Shown here one piece after another: positions 52,830 through 62,781 of a stretch of 64,000 bases of DNA. This DNA is from an uncultured Capnocytophaga sp. (lineage in GTDB: Bacteria; Bacteroidota; Bacteroidia; Flavobacteriales; Flavobacteriaceae). The stretch lies in assembly GCF_937936315.1 (NCBI RefSeq), contig NZ_CALGWU010000060.1, positions 1-64,000 on the forward strand. Direction: 5' to 3'. The notes below the pieces were generated by a model that searched no databases, was not told the origin of the DNA, and saw only the letters and a list, made by a program, of their open reading frames with translations. Both the position numbers and the translations under genes were made by a program. The first letter of the stretch is position 1. Each line of letters begins with the position of its first letter.

Positions 52830-54077
52830 ATGAAAAATAGTAAAATATACCCTTGGATAGTAGTTGCCCTATTATGGGTAGTGGCACTACTCAATTATTT
52901 AGACCGACAAATGCTCTCAACGATGCAGGAGTCGATGAAAATGGATATCAAAGAATTAGCAGTCGGCGAAAACTTCGGACGCCTAATGGGAATCTTCCTT
53001 CTTATCTATGGACTGATGAGCCCCGTAGCAGGTATCCTTGCCGACCGTCTCAACCGCAAGTGGATGATAGTAGGCAGCCTCTTTGTGTGGTCGGCGGTAA
53101 CCTATGGTATGGGATACGCCACTACTTTTGATCAAGTGTATTGGCTACGTGCCCTAATGGGGGTAAGCGAAGCGCTCTACTTAGCTACAGCCCTCTCTAT
53201 GATAGCCGACTATCACACCTCAAAAACGCGTTCGTTGGCAGTAGGTATCCACATGTCAGGACTTTATGCAGGGCAAGCTTTGGGTGGTTTTGGTGCTACT
53301 ATAGCAGCTAACTACACTTGGCATACCGTCTTTCACTGGTTTGGTATTATTGGTATTGTATATGCAATATTCTTGGTTTTTGTGTTATTCGACATAGAAA
53401 GAAAACCATTAGTAACCAATATAGTAAAAGAGGAGGAAGCGGGTACAGAAAACAAAAGTTCGGTATGGCAATCACTTACTCTTATTTTTGGTACTTTTTC
53501 TTTCTGGATATTGCTTTTTTACTTTATGGCACCAAGTTTCCCAGGGTGGGCTACTAAAAACTGGTTACCTACTCTTTTTGCCGATAACTTAGGGGTAGAG
53601 ATGGCTATTGCAGGGCCTATGGCTACTATTTCTATTGCAATAGCTTCGTTTATAGGGGTATTGATTGGAGGTCCTTTATCTGATAGATGGGTACAACGTA
53701 ATATACGTGGGCGTATTTATACTAGTACCATTGGGCTTTTCCTTACTGTGCCATCATTAATACTATTAGGTTTTGGACATTCGTACTTTGCTATGATAGG
53801 AGCTACTTTGCTCTTTGGTATAGGCTACGGAATGTTCGACACGAATAATATGCCTATCCTCTGTCAGATTATTCCACAAAGGCAGCGTGCCACTACTTAT
53901 GGTATTATGAATATGGTAGGTGTGTTTGCAGGCTATGCTGTTACCCTAATGCTTGGAAGCTCTAAAGATACAGGCAATTTAGGACTTGACTTTAGCAAAC
54001 TATCCATTATAGTACTTATAGCAATCGTACTAATGTTAGCTTTCTTAAAACCAAAAAGAGAATTGTGTGGCAAATAA
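52830..54077 (+). CDS. nanT: MFS transporter, sialic acid permease type
   Basis: An inner-membrane permease of 415 residues with about 12 spans. It begins with the family-type NYLDRQMLSTMQE, has the MFS motif A-like ADRLNRKWM between spans 2 and 3, and a central cytoplasmic loop (ERKPLVTN to NKSSVWQS). The class includes glucuronate and sialate permeases; its position between nanM and nanA makes sialic acid (or its anhydro form) the likely substrate. ATG 52830 was chosen because the upstream TTG lies inside a GC-rich repeat. Confidence 0.88.
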   Translation: MKNSKIYPWIVVALLWVVALLNYLDRQMLSTMQESMKMDIKELAVGENFGRLMGIFLLIYGLMSPVAGILADRLNRKWMIVGSLFVWSAVTYGMGYATTFDQVYWLRALMGVSEALYLATALSMIADYHTSKTRSLAVGIHMSGLYAGQALGGFGATIAANYTWHTVFHWFGIIGIVYAIFLVFVLFDIERKPLVTNIVKEEEAGTENKSSVWQSLTLIFGTFSFWILLFYFMAPSFPGWATKNWLPTLFADNLGVEMAIAGPMATISIAIASFIGVLIGGPLSDRWVQRNIRGRIYTSTIGLFLTVPSLILLGFGHSYFAMIGATLLFGIGYGMFDTNNMPILCQIIPQRQRATTYGIMNMVGVFAGYAVTLMLGSSKDTGNLGLDFSKLSIIVLIAIVLMLAFLKPKRELCGK

Positions 54078-54127
54078 TTAGTAAATCGCCAAATCAATAA
54101 ATCAGCAAATTAACAAATTTATAATAT
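54077..54127. repeat. AATTAGCAAATTA-type repeats before nanA
   Basis: AT-rich spacer with AAATCAGCAAATTAACAAAT and degenerate variants, of the dispersed family seen throughout the window. Confidence 0.5.
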
Positions 54128-55048
54128 ATGACATTTGAAAAAATCAATGGGCTAATAGTAGCGCCCTTTACACCTTTCGACAAGAAAGGTGAGGTAAATT
54201 TAGAACCTATCGATCAGTATGCTAAACTCTTGCAAAGAAATGGATTGATAGGAGTATTTATCAACGGTTCATCAGGCGAAGGCTATATGATGACAGTTGA
54301 AGAACGTATGAAAATAGCCGAGAAATGGGTATCAGTAGCTCCTAAAGACTTCAAAGTGATTGTACACTGCGGGGCTACCTGCATCAAAGATAGCTATAAA
54401 ATGGCACAACACGCCCAAGAAATTGGAGCTTTTGGTATTGGAGCTATGGCTTCACCTTTCCCTAAAGCGGGTAGGGTAGAGGAATTAGTGAAATACTGCG
54501 AAGAGATAGCTTGCGGAGCGCCTAATTTGCCTTTCTATTTCTATCATATTCCGGTACTCAACGGAGTGTATTTGCCCATGTTACCTTTCCTTAAAGCAGC
54601 CGATGGTCGTATTCCTAACTTAGCGGGTATCAAATATACTTACGAACCGCTTTATGAGTACAACCAATGTATGCTCTACAATAACGGCAAATACGATATG
54701 CTCTACGGCTTAGACGAGACAATTCTCAATGCGCTTGTAATGGGAGGCGCTCGTGGTGGTATTAGTGGTACTGGTAGCTATATAGGCAAAGTCTTAGTCG
54801 GTATTATAGACGAATACCACAAAGGAAATATCGCTAAAGCTGCTGAACTGCAAAATTATGCCCAAGACGTGATAAATGTAATCGCCAAATACCGCGGTAA
54901 TATAGTATGTGGCAAACGCATAATGAAGCTGCTTGGCTTAGACTTAGGTATCAACCGTACACCTTTCCAAAACATCACCGATGAAGAAGAAGCAATCATA
55001 AAAAAAGAATTAGAAAGCATCGACTTCTTTAATAAATGCAATAAATAA
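54128..55048 (+). CDS. nanA: N-acetylneuraminate lyase
   Basis: Class I aldolase that splits N-acetylneuraminate into ManNAc and pyruvate. The 306 residues follow the DHDPS/NAL TIM-barrel: NGSSGEGYMM (residues 46-55, pyruvate carboxylate), FYFYHIPV (Tyr139) and the Schiff-base lysine in AGIKYTYE (Lys169). The short spacing to nanT and its position between transporter and SusC point to sialic acid rather than dihydrodipicolinate. Confidence 0.93.
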   Translation: MTFEKINGLIVAPFTPFDKKGEVNLEPIDQYAKLLQRNGLIGVFINGSSGEGYMMTVEERMKIAEKWVSVAPKDFKVIVHCGATCIKDSYKMAQHAQEIGAFGIGAMASPFPKAGRVEELVKYCEEIACGAPNLPFYFYHIPVLNGVYLPMLPFLKAADGRIPNLAGIKYTYEPLYEYNQCMLYNNGKYDMLYGLDETILNALVMGGARGGISGTGSYIGKVLVGIIDEYHKGNIAKAAELQNYAQDVINVIAKYRGNIVCGKRIMKLLGLDLGINRTPFQNITDEEEAIIKKELESIDFFNKCNK

Positions 55049-55092
55049 TTCTACTTAAATTGTAACTAATTGGAAATTAAATATACTTAATT

Positions 55093-58000
55093 ATGAGGCA
55101 AAAATTTTTATTTTGTTCATTCTTCTTAATCTTGTTCACCTCTATAGGTTGGGCACAACAAGAAAGAAAAATTACCGGTACAGTAACTGCTGATGGCGCA
55201 CCGCTGTCATTTGCATCGGTAATAGTAAAGGGTACTACTCGTGGCACTCAAACTGATGAAAAAGGTAGTTATTCCATCAATGTTAAAGATGGTGAAACGC
55301 TTGAATTCAGTTTTATGGGGTATACTACTGTAATGCGTAAGGTTTCAGGAGCACGCCCTATCAATGTGACTTTAACTGAAGAAGCTAACCAGTTAGATGA
55401 AGTTGTTGTAATGGCTTATGGTACTACTCAAAAGAAAGCTAAAGTTACTAACTCGGTAGCTACCGTAAAGGCTGAAGCTCTTTCTACAGGTTCTTTTGCT
55501 AACCCAGCACAAGCACTTTCTGGAGCTGTAGCTGGACTTAGAGTATCACAAACTTCTGGTAGTCCTGGAGCTGCACCTACCTTAGTACTTCGTGGAGGTA
55601 CTAACCTTAATGGATCTGGATCACCTCTCATCATTATCGATGGACAAATCAGAGGAGGATTAAATGATATCAACCCTGATGATATTGAATCAATGGACAT
55701 CTTGAAAGATGCTGGTGCTACAGCTATTTATGGTGCAAGAGCAAGTAATGGGGTTGTATTAGTTACTACCAAAAAAGGTAAAGCTGGAACTTCTTCCCTT
55801 AATGTAAAGTTGAAACACAGCTTCGCCTATATGAACAATCAAGTTGACTTTCTTAGCGCTCGCGATTACCTTTATTGGCAACGTAATGCTATACGTAATA
55901 GCGCAAGAGTATGGCAAAATAGTTCTGGCGCTTGGAAAGGATTTACTAGTGAAGCTACCCTAAACGGAGCTCAACCTTATGGTACTGGTAACAAACATTT
56001 TGTAAGTATGACCGATGATACTGTGCTAAACCCTAACGAAAATGCTAATGCTTATTGGTCTACTATGTTCTCTGAAAGCCTTTCGCCTTCTCAAAAACAA
56101 AAACTTCTTTCAGAAGGATGGCAAACAATGACCGACCCAATCACTGGAAAAGAGCTTATTTTCTACGCTTTTGATTTCCAAAAGGCTGCCTTCCGCCCAT
56201 TCGCACTTACTAAAGACTATTCTGTATCAATGACAGGTGGTAACGATAAAGGTAGATATTATGCAGGTTTAGGATATTATCACCAAGAAGGACTACCTAT
56301 TATGAGCTGGTATAAACGCCTTACTGGTACTTTGAACGCCGAATATAAATTAAAACCTTGGCTTACCTCTACTAGTAACTTCTCAATTGCTTATGCTACT
56401 TGGTATAAAAATGCTAATGCAATAGGTGATGAGGCTTATTTCGGACGTATGCTCTCTGCCCCTCCTACCCAAAAAGAAAAAGTTAATGGACAAATAGTTA
56501 TGGGTCGCGGCGGTGGTGATGGTAACCCTCGTTTCTACGAAGGCGTATATCTTCGCGATAACAATACTAACAAAATTAACTTTGGTCAAAGCTTAAGAGC
56601 TGATTTATATAAAGGGCTCTCACTAACTGTCAGCGGGCAGTTAATGTTTGATGAAGAATTTTATGAAGGTTTTAATAAAGACCACCAACTCTCACCAGGT
56701 AAAACCGCTAATAACTGGAGCAGAAGTAGAAGTACTTCAGCTAGCTTTGATAGAACCATCCGACAAACTTATAACAGTATCTTGAACTATAAGTTTGATA
56801 TAAACGCTCATCACTTTGATGCTATGGCTGGTTATGAGTATTACGATAGCTATACTCGTGGCCTTAGCGCTTCTGGTTCCGAAGCTCCTACTGATGAATT
56901 CCAAGACTTGTCCTTAACTTCTAACAAAGAAGGTAAACGTAGTATAGATTCTTACCACTATAATAATAGAATCAAATCATACTTTGGTAGATTGAACTAT
57001 GACTATGCCGATAAATATCTATTCTCTTTTACAATTCGCCGTGATGGATACTCTCGATTGATTAATAATCGTTGGGGTAACTTCCCAGCAGCTTCTTTGG
57101 GATGGATTATCACTCGTGAAGACTTTATTCCTGATAATGTAAAAGAAATTCTTTCATTTGCAAAACTAAGAACCAGTTTCGGTTTGAATGGTAATGTACC
57201 TAGTGATTTTATTGGTGATTATACCTTACAAGGCTCTTATGGTACCAATAAATACAATGGAGCAATAGGTTATGCTATCGGTACTTTCCCTAATAAAGGA
57301 CTCCGTTGGGAAAAAACTCGTACCTTTGAAGTCGGCTTAGATCTAGGCTTTATCAACAACCGTATCAATACAAATTTTACTGTGTATGACCGTTTAACTA
57401 GTGATAAAATTCAATCAATGACCCTCCCTCACTCATCTGGAGCTTCTGCTATTAATACTAATAATGGATCTTTCAGAAATAGAGGGGTAGAAATTGAAAC
57501 TAATTTCCAAATTATTAGAAAACCAGATTTGAGATGGGATTTAGCCATTAATGCCGCTTACAACAAAAATACAGTAATTAAACTACCTAATAACGGACTC
57601 CCTAACAACCGACAAGATGCTTTCGAAGTATATGATGGCACAACAGGTAATAAAAAATGGGTGGGTGGTTACCAAGAAGGTCAAGAACCTGGAGATATAT
57701 ATGCTCACGAAGCTTTGGGTATATACAAAAACGAAGAACAAGTACGTCAGTTAGCTAATAACTTAATAGACGAAACAGGTTCTAAAAAATTGTATGGACC
57801 AGCTGCTTGGGCTGCCCTAACTGATTCTCAAAAAGAAAAAGGTTTACCTATTCAGCCTGGTGATGTGATCTGGAAAGACGTTAATGGAGATGGAAAAATA
57901 GATAAATACGACTTAGTGAAAGCCGGAAATATATTCCCTAAATGGACTGGTGGTATTAATACGACTGTAAGCTATAAAAATTTACGCCTTTCTGCTCGTA

Positions 58001-58431
58001 TGGATTATGCCCTTAACTTCAAACAACGTATCTCAATAGGAAACTCATTGCCTTGGTACTTAGGTAATATGCAAGGAACTTTCAACACCGTTGAACAAGT
58101 AAAAGATACTTGGACTCCTGAAAATACAAACGCTAAATATCCTAAATACTATTGGGCTGACCAGCTCGGTAAAAATAATTACCACCGTAGTTCAACAATG
58201 TTCATTTATGAAGGTAGTTACTTAGCCTTCCGTGAAGTAGCTCTTAGCTATAATTTTGAAAAAGATATAGTAGGAAAAATGGGTCTCAATAACTTAGAAC
58301 TTTCTTTGATAGGCCAAAACTTGGGTTACCTCACTAAAGCCGAAACTTACTCTCCTGAAGCATTAGGACAATCAAGCTCTGGCTATCCATTACCAAGAAC
58401 TATTATCTTAGGATTGAATCTAACCTTTTAA
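55093..58431 (+). CDS. nanO: SusC family TonB-dependent transporter of the sialic acid operon
   Basis: A 1112-residue outer-membrane transporter. Signal peptide ends at GWAQQ; a carboxypeptidase-D-like domain (ITGTVTADGAPLSFASVIV) and a TonB-box region (DEVVVMAYGTTQKKAK) precede the plug (PGAAPTLVLRGG, DAGATAIYGARASNGVVLVTT) and the barrel, which ends in GLNLTF. By position and pairing it matches NanO of Bacteroides and Tannerella nan operons, which imports free sialic acid. It is 3 bp before its susD partner. Confidence 0.9.
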   Translation: MRQKFLFCSFFLILFTSIGWAQQERKITGTVTADGAPLSFASVIVKGTTRGTQTDEKGSYSINVKDGETLEFSFMGYTTVMRKVSGARPINVTLTEEANQLDEVVVMAYGTTQKKAKVTNSVATVKAEALSTGSFANPAQALSGAVAGLRVSQTSGSPGAAPTLVLRGGTNLNGSGSPLIIIDGQIRGGLNDINPDDIESMDILKDAGATAIYGARASNGVVLVTTKKGKAGTSSLNVKLKHSFAYMNNQVDFLSARDYLYWQRNAIRNSARVWQNSSGAWKGFTSEATLNGAQPYGTGNKHFVSMTDDTVLNPNENANAYWSTMFSESLSPSQKQKLLSEGWQTMTDPITGKELIFYAFDFQKAAFRPFALTKDYSVSMTGGNDKGRYYAGLGYYHQEGLPIMSWYKRLTGTLNAEYKLKPWLTSTSNFSIAYATWYKNANAIGDEAYFGRMLSAPPTQKEKVNGQIVMGRGGGDGNPRFYEGVYLRDNNTNKINFGQSLRADLYKGLSLTVSGQLMFDEEFYEGFNKDHQLSPGKTANNWSRSRSTSASFDRTIRQTYNSILNYKFDINAHHFDAMAGYEYYDSYTRGLSASGSEAPTDEFQDLSLTSNKEGKRSIDSYHYNNRIKSYFGRLNYDYADKYLFSFTIRRDGYSRLINNRWGNFPAASLGWIITREDFIPDNVKEILSFAKLRTSFGLNGNVPSDFIGDYTLQGSYGTNKYNGAIGYAIGTFPNKGLRWEKTRTFEVGLDLGFINNRINTNFTVYDRLTSDKIQSMTLPHSSGASAINTNNGSFRNRGVEIETNFQIIRKPDLRWDLAINAAYNKNTVIKLPNNGLPNNRQDAFEVYDGTTGNKKWVGGYQEGQEPGDIYAHEALGIYKNEEQVRQLANNLIDETGSKKLYGPAAWAALTDSQKEKGLPIQPGDVIWKDVNGDGKIDKYDLVKAGNIFPKWTGGINTTVSYKNLRLSARMDYALNFKQRISIGNSLPWYLGNMQGTFNTVEQVKDTWTPENTNAKYPKYYWADQLGKNNYHRSSTMFIYEGSYLAFREVALSYNFEKDIVGKMGLNNLELSLIGQNLGYLTKAETYSPEALGQSSSGYPLPRTIILGLNLTF

Positions 58432-58434
58432 AAA

Positions 58435-60018
58435 ATGCAACGTATGAAAGTTTTTAAATATATAACAATTGCTGCAGGTTTATTACTTACAACTTCTTGT
58501 AATGATTTAGACCTCTCCCCTTTAGACTATAACGGTAGTGGAAACTTTTGGAAAAATGAAGCACAAGTAGTAGGTGCTATCGAAGGCGTTCATAACCAAT
58601 TTAGAAGCAATAGCTTCAACTATTGGTTGTTAGGAGAAGCTCGAGGAGGTACTATGGTACCTGGTGGTACTTCTTCTTTAGAACAAAATATACAGTACTC
58701 AGATATAAAAATACAGAACTTTACTGCTGAAAAACCTAATAATAGCTCTTGGTTCGACTTTTACGGAAAAATTTTTAATATCAATAATGCTATTAAAAAT
58801 ATAGAAGAAGCTGACTATCTAAGCGCGGCTAACAAAAGCTACTATTTAGGACAAATGTACGGACTCCGTGCTTGGTACTATTTCTGGCTTTACAGAACAT
58901 ACGGTGGTGTTCCTATCAAAACAGGTACTGAAATATTAGATAAAACCCCTACCAGTGGTAAAGAACTATTTACCGCACGTAGTACTCCAAAAGCTACTTT
59001 AGACTTTATCAAATCTGATATTAATAAATCAGAAAGTCACTTTACAGACTCAAATAAAGTGAATAACTTTGATAGAGTACATTGGTCATATTATGCAACC
59101 TTGATGCTAAAAGCAGAAATCTATCTTTGGTCTGCTAAAGTAACAACAGGTGATCAAGCTCCTGAATCTACTGATTTAGCAACTGCTAAAGCCGCTCTAG
59201 ATAGGGTAGCTACTTCAGGTAAATTTAGCCTTATGCCTAACTATGCTGATGTCTTTGCTCACAATAAAAAGCAAAACAACGAGATTATATTTGCTATGGC
59301 TAATTTAGAAAATGAATCAGGTACTCCGTTTAGCTCATTTATGTATTACCCACCTAACTTTAACAACAAGTTCGATGAAAATGGGGTTGCTTTTGATAAT
59401 AATGACCCTCTAAAAATACAAGGAGGTTTCTTGTTTAACGAGTATAAATTTGAGCTATTCCAAGCTTTTGATGCTACCGATACACGTAGAGAAAAAACAT
59501 TCCTATCATTCTACGGAAACGCAGCTAAAACACAAGGAAGAGGTATTGCTCTTATCAAGTACATAGGATTTATCAACTCTGCCAATACACGCGTATTTGC
59601 TGATGATATGCCTGTATACCGCTATGCCGATGTGTTGCTAATGTATGCTGAGATAGCTAATAAGGAAGGAAATGATCCGTCTACCTATATCAATCAAGTT
59701 AGACAAAGAGCTTACGGTTCTAATTATTCACCAGCAGTAGCTTATACTAATGGAACTTTTGCAGACAATGAGTTAGCTATTCTAAAAGAACGCGATAAAG
59801 AATTCGTAGCAGAGTCAAAACGTTGGTTTGATGTTCGTCGTTTGCAAGATGCTTCAGGAAAACCTCTTGCATTCTCAAGAGCAGCAAGCTATGGTCAAGT
59901 GGCTGGTGTTGTAGAACCTATATTAAATGAAGCTACAGAAGCACATAAACTACTTTGGCCTATTAATGTCGATATTATGAGTAGAGATGAAACAGTTACT
60001 CAAACACCAGGTTATTAA
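58435..60018 (+). CDS. nanU: SusD family sialic acid-binding lipoprotein
   Basis: A 527-residue surface lipoprotein with lipobox LLLTTSC (Cys about 22). It has the SusD helices (KSYYLGQMYGLRAWYYFWLY) and the RagB C-terminal part (MPVYRYADVLLMYAEIANKEG, ILKERDKEFVAESKRWFDV). The end TVTQTPGY is the usual SusD-type finish. NanU extracellularly binds sialic acid for NanO; here the assignment rests on operon context. ATG 58444 is an alternative start three codons in. A strong terminator closes the operon. Confidence 0.88.
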   Translation: MQRMKVFKYITIAAGLLLTTSCNDLDLSPLDYNGSGNFWKNEAQVVGAIEGVHNQFRSNSFNYWLLGEARGGTMVPGGTSSLEQNIQYSDIKIQNFTAEKPNNSSWFDFYGKIFNINNAIKNIEEADYLSAANKSYYLGQMYGLRAWYYFWLYRTYGGVPIKTGTEILDKTPTSGKELFTARSTPKATLDFIKSDINKSESHFTDSNKVNNFDRVHWSYYATLMLKAEIYLWSAKVTTGDQAPESTDLATAKAALDRVATSGKFSLMPNYADVFAHNKKQNNEIIFAMANLENESGTPFSSFMYYPPNFNNKFDENGVAFDNNDPLKIQGGFLFNEYKFELFQAFDATDTRREKTFLSFYGNAAKTQGRGIALIKYIGFINSANTRVFADDMPVYRYADVLLMYAEIANKEGNDPSTYINQVRQRAYGSNYSPAVAYTNGTFADNELAILKERDKEFVAESKRWFDVRRLQDASGKPLAFSRAASYGQVAGVVEPILNEATEAHKLLWPINVDIMSRDETVTQTPGY

Positions 60019-60052
60019 TCTTATAAACTAAAGATTTTAGCTTTATTGAAAT

Positions 60053-60100
60053 GAAAACAGAGCTTTTTAATTAAAAAGCTCTGTTTTCTGTTTTTTATCA
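60053..60100 (+). terminator. Terminator after the nan operon
   Basis: A perfect palindrome of 36 bp, GAAAACAGAGCTTTTTAA and its complement, forms a long stem, followed by TGTTTTTT. Confidence 0.85.
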
Positions 60101-60153
60101 AACAAAGTGCCCCAGCTAATAAGCATAGAGGCACTTTGTATACATATGGAAAC

Positions 60154-61860
60154 TTATTGTAGCTTCAACTCTTCTACAATCTTTTGGATTTTTTCGTCTA
60201 AAACCTTTTGGGTTTCTTCAAAAGTATCAACACTGCTTAAAGGAGTGTTTACACTAAAATAGAATTTAATTTTGGGTTCTGTACCACTAGGACGTGCTGC
60301 TACACGAGTTCCTTTATCAGTATGGTAGATAAGCACATTCGATTTAGGAACATCTATATTTTCTACCTTGTTAGTAAGTGGATGAAACGCTTTAGATGAT
60401 TGGTAATCGCAAATTAGGGTTACTTTTTCACCGTTAATTTCTTTCAACGGATTTTCTCGCAAGTCAATCATCATTTGGGCAATTTCTTCTGAGCCTGAAA
60501 TACCTTTTTTTACTAAGGAGATGAGGTATTCTTTATAGAAACCATATTTAGTATAAGCGTGTAGTAATTCTTTGTAGAAAGAACTGCCTTTAGCTTTAGC
60601 GAATGCTGCAATCTCACAAGCTAATAGGGTAGCGGTTACAGCATCTTTATCGCGTACAAAATCGCTTATCATATAGCCAAAACTTTCTTCACCACCACCT
60701 ATGAAAGTGAGCTCAGGGAAGTCTTTAATCATTTTGGCAATCCATTTGAAGCCAGTGAGTCCTTCTTTGTATTCCACTTTGTAGGCATCGGCGATGGCTT
60801 TTACCATAGGAGTTGAAACAATAGTAGAAGCGACAAACTCATTGCCTTTAAAACCTTTTTTGCTTTGTTGTTCCAAGAGGAACTCAGTCATCATTACCAT
60901 TGTTTGGTTACCGTTGAGCAGTACCATTTTGCCGTGAAGGTCGCGAACAGCTATACCTATACGGTCGCAATCGGGGTCGGTACCTATTACGATATCCGCA
61001 CCTATTTCATCGGCTTTTTTGAGTGCCATAGTAAGTGCTTCAGGCTCTTCGGGGTTAGGTGATTTTACAGTAGGGAAGTTGCCATCGGGTACGGCTTGTT
61101 CTTCTACGATATGTACATTGGTAAATCCTGCGCGTTTGAGTACATCGGGTACCATTGTAATAGAGGTGCCGTGTAAAGAAGTAAATACAATTTTTAGCTT
61201 GTCTTTCTCAGGAGCATTGAAGTCACCGTGTTTGATAGATGCTTCGGCAAAAGCATTGTCAAGCTCTTTGTCGATATAGTGAATAAGACTCTCATCAGCA
61301 TTGAATTTGATGTCTTTGAAGTCAATAGCTTCAATAGTTTTCATAATATCGCCATCTTCAGGCGGTACAGTTTGTCCACCATCTTGCCAATATACTTTAT
61401 AGCCATTGTATTCTGGGGGGTTGTGAGAGGCGGTAAGCACGATACCTGCTTGGCATCCTAAATAACGTACAATGAAGGATAATTCAGGAGTAGGACGAAG
61501 GTCGGAGAAGAGGAATACTTTAATGCCATTAGCAGCAAATACATCAGCTACTACTTTGGCAAATTTCTTAGAGTTGTTACGGCAGTCGTGAGCGATAGCT
61601 ACTTTTATTTCTTGGTTAGGGAAACATTTTTTGAGGTAGTTGCTCAATCCTTGGGTATTTTTCCCCAAAGTGTATTTGTTGATACGGTTAGTACCTATAC
61701 CCATAATACCTCGCATACCTCCAGTACCAAACTCTAAGTTCTTGTGAAAGGCTTCGTTGAGTTCATCGGGATTTCCATCGATGAGGGCTTGAACCTTACT
61801 GCGGGTTTCTGCATCAAAAGTGTCAGAAAGCCACGCTTTTGCTGTTTCAATACTTTTCAT
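60154..61860 (-). CDS. Phosphohexomutase (phosphoglucomutase/phosphomannomutase)
   Basis: A 568-residue alpha-D-phosphohexomutase. It has the phosphoserine loop TASHNPPEYNGYK (Ser145), the Mg loop GTDPDCDRIG, the sugar-binding GGGEESFGY and the phosphate-binding RPSGTEPKIKFY. It interconverts hexose 1- and 6-phosphates; this length fits Bacteroidota phosphoglucomutases. Transcribed opposite to the nan operon from its own promoter (61923-61953). Confidence 0.93.
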   Translation of the reverse strand: MKSIETAKAWLSDTFDAETRSKVQALIDGNPDELNEAFHKNLEFGTGGMRGIMGIGTNRINKYTLGKNTQGLSNYLKKCFPNQEIKVAIAHDCRNNSKKFAKVVADVFAANGIKVFLFSDLRPTPELSFIVRYLGCQAGIVLTASHNPPEYNGYKVYWQDGGQTVPPEDGDIMKTIEAIDFKDIKFNADESLIHYIDKELDNAFAEASIKHGDFNAPEKDKLKIVFTSLHGTSITMVPDVLKRAGFTNVHIVEEQAVPDGNFPTVKSPNPEEPEALTMALKKADEIGADIVIGTDPDCDRIGIAVRDLHGKMVLLNGNQTMVMMTEFLLEQQSKKGFKGNEFVASTIVSTPMVKAIADAYKVEYKEGLTGFKWIAKMIKDFPELTFIGGGEESFGYMISDFVRDKDAVTATLLACEIAAFAKAKGSSFYKELLHAYTKYGFYKEYLISLVKKGISGSEEIAQMMIDLRENPLKEINGEKVTLICDYQSSKAFHPLTNKVENIDVPKSNVLIYHTDKGTRVAARPSGTEPKIKFYFSVNTPLSSVDTFEETQKVLDEKIQKIVEELKLQ

Positions 61861-61922
61861 AAAATTAAATTATAGAGGCTGACTTCTATTTATATATTTT
61901 ATCAGCGTTGTTTTTTCGTTAG

Positions 61923-61953
61923 CAAAGGTACGAATATTTTTTTTATTAGCAAA
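61923..61953 (-). promoter_or_regulatory. Bacteroidota-type promoter for the phosphohexomutase
   Basis: On the minus strand TTTG (61953-61950), a 19-nt spacer and TACCTTTG (61930-61923), 63 bp before the ATG. The -33 box lies inside an ATTAGCAAAT repeat. Confidence 0.65.
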
Positions 61954-61985
61954 TCTGTTAATTAGCAAATTTACTAATTTTGAGA
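61945..61985. repeat. AATTAGCAAATT repeats upstream of the phosphohexomutase
   Basis: ATTAGCAAATCTGTTAATTA and AATTAGCAAATTTACTAATT, tandem variants of the dispersed motif. Confidence 0.55.
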
Positions 61986-62056
61986 ATTTTTCAATTCATT
62001 TCACCATTCGTATAGCATAAATTCTAATTCCTTCTTCTCTTCCCGTTGTTCAGTAA

Positions 62057-62761
62057 TCAATTAGTTGCTTGTGCAGTTTGCACTTCATTCCACGCTTCTA
62101 AAAGCATAAACTCCATTGGTTTGTTGTCTTTTTTGCGTACAAGCTCGTGAAACTCGGGGCGTTCCATTACAAAATAAGCTAAAATATCTATTTCTTCTTC
62201 GTTTAGTTTGAGTTCTTTTTGTAGAAAAGGACTCATATTTTCGCGAATGTATTGTGCTACTGCTAAATTCTTTTCGTTGGCAACTATTTTTTTGATAATC
62301 TTTTTTTGTCCTGACAAAGTATTTAGAATCGAGACAATACCCAATCCCTTGCTAGCATATAGTCGTTTTTCAGCAAAAGTACGCTCTTGAGGGGTATGTT
62401 GCAAGATACCTAAGTCTTGAGCTGATAGTTTGCGATATTGTGAGACTTGTACTTCATCTAGTTGGTTTACAGCTACATTCATTACTATGTTAAGCCCTCC
62501 AAAGCCAAAATCGGTTTTGGTAAGTACGCGGTATACAGTTTCCATTCCCACAAAAGTAAATTGCAAAGTATGCCGTTCACGCGCTTTAAGGGTAAAATAG
62601 CCGTTGGCATCGGTAGTGGTGATGGCGTGAGTATAGAGGTTTAGCACGTGTACCCCCGATAGCGGAATGGTGTCGTGCATCACCCTGCCCCGCACTTCTG
62701 TTTGTGCCCATATATTGGTGCCGTACCAACACAACACAAATATGAATATAAATCGCTTCAT
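62057..62761 (-). CDS. Exported carboxypeptidase-regulatory-like domain protein
   Basis: A 234-residue secreted protein with a signal peptide ending near IWAQ and a carboxypeptidase-D regulatory-like beta-sandwich (VRGRVMHDTIPLSGVHVLN to TANGYF-like TDANGYFTLKA, residues about 20-110). The remaining helical part (FAEKRLYASKGLGIVSILNTL, then EEEIDILAYFVMERPEF) has no function that I know. It may be an envelope protein. It is 20 bp downstream of the rhomboid gene and probably co-transcribed with it and mutL. Confidence 0.8.
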   Translation of the reverse strand: MKRFIFIFVLCWYGTNIWAQTEVRGRVMHDTIPLSGVHVLNLYTHAITTTDANGYFTLKARERHTLQFTFVGMETVYRVLTKTDFGFGGLNIVMNVAVNQLDEVQVSQYRKLSAQDLGILQHTPQERTFAEKRLYASKGLGIVSILNTLSGQKKIIKKIVANEKNLAVAQYIRENMSPFLQKELKLNEEEIDILAYFVMERPEFHELVRKKDNKPMEFMLLEAWNEVQTAQATN

Positions 62762-62781
62762 CGCTTGTTATCTATTACTTG

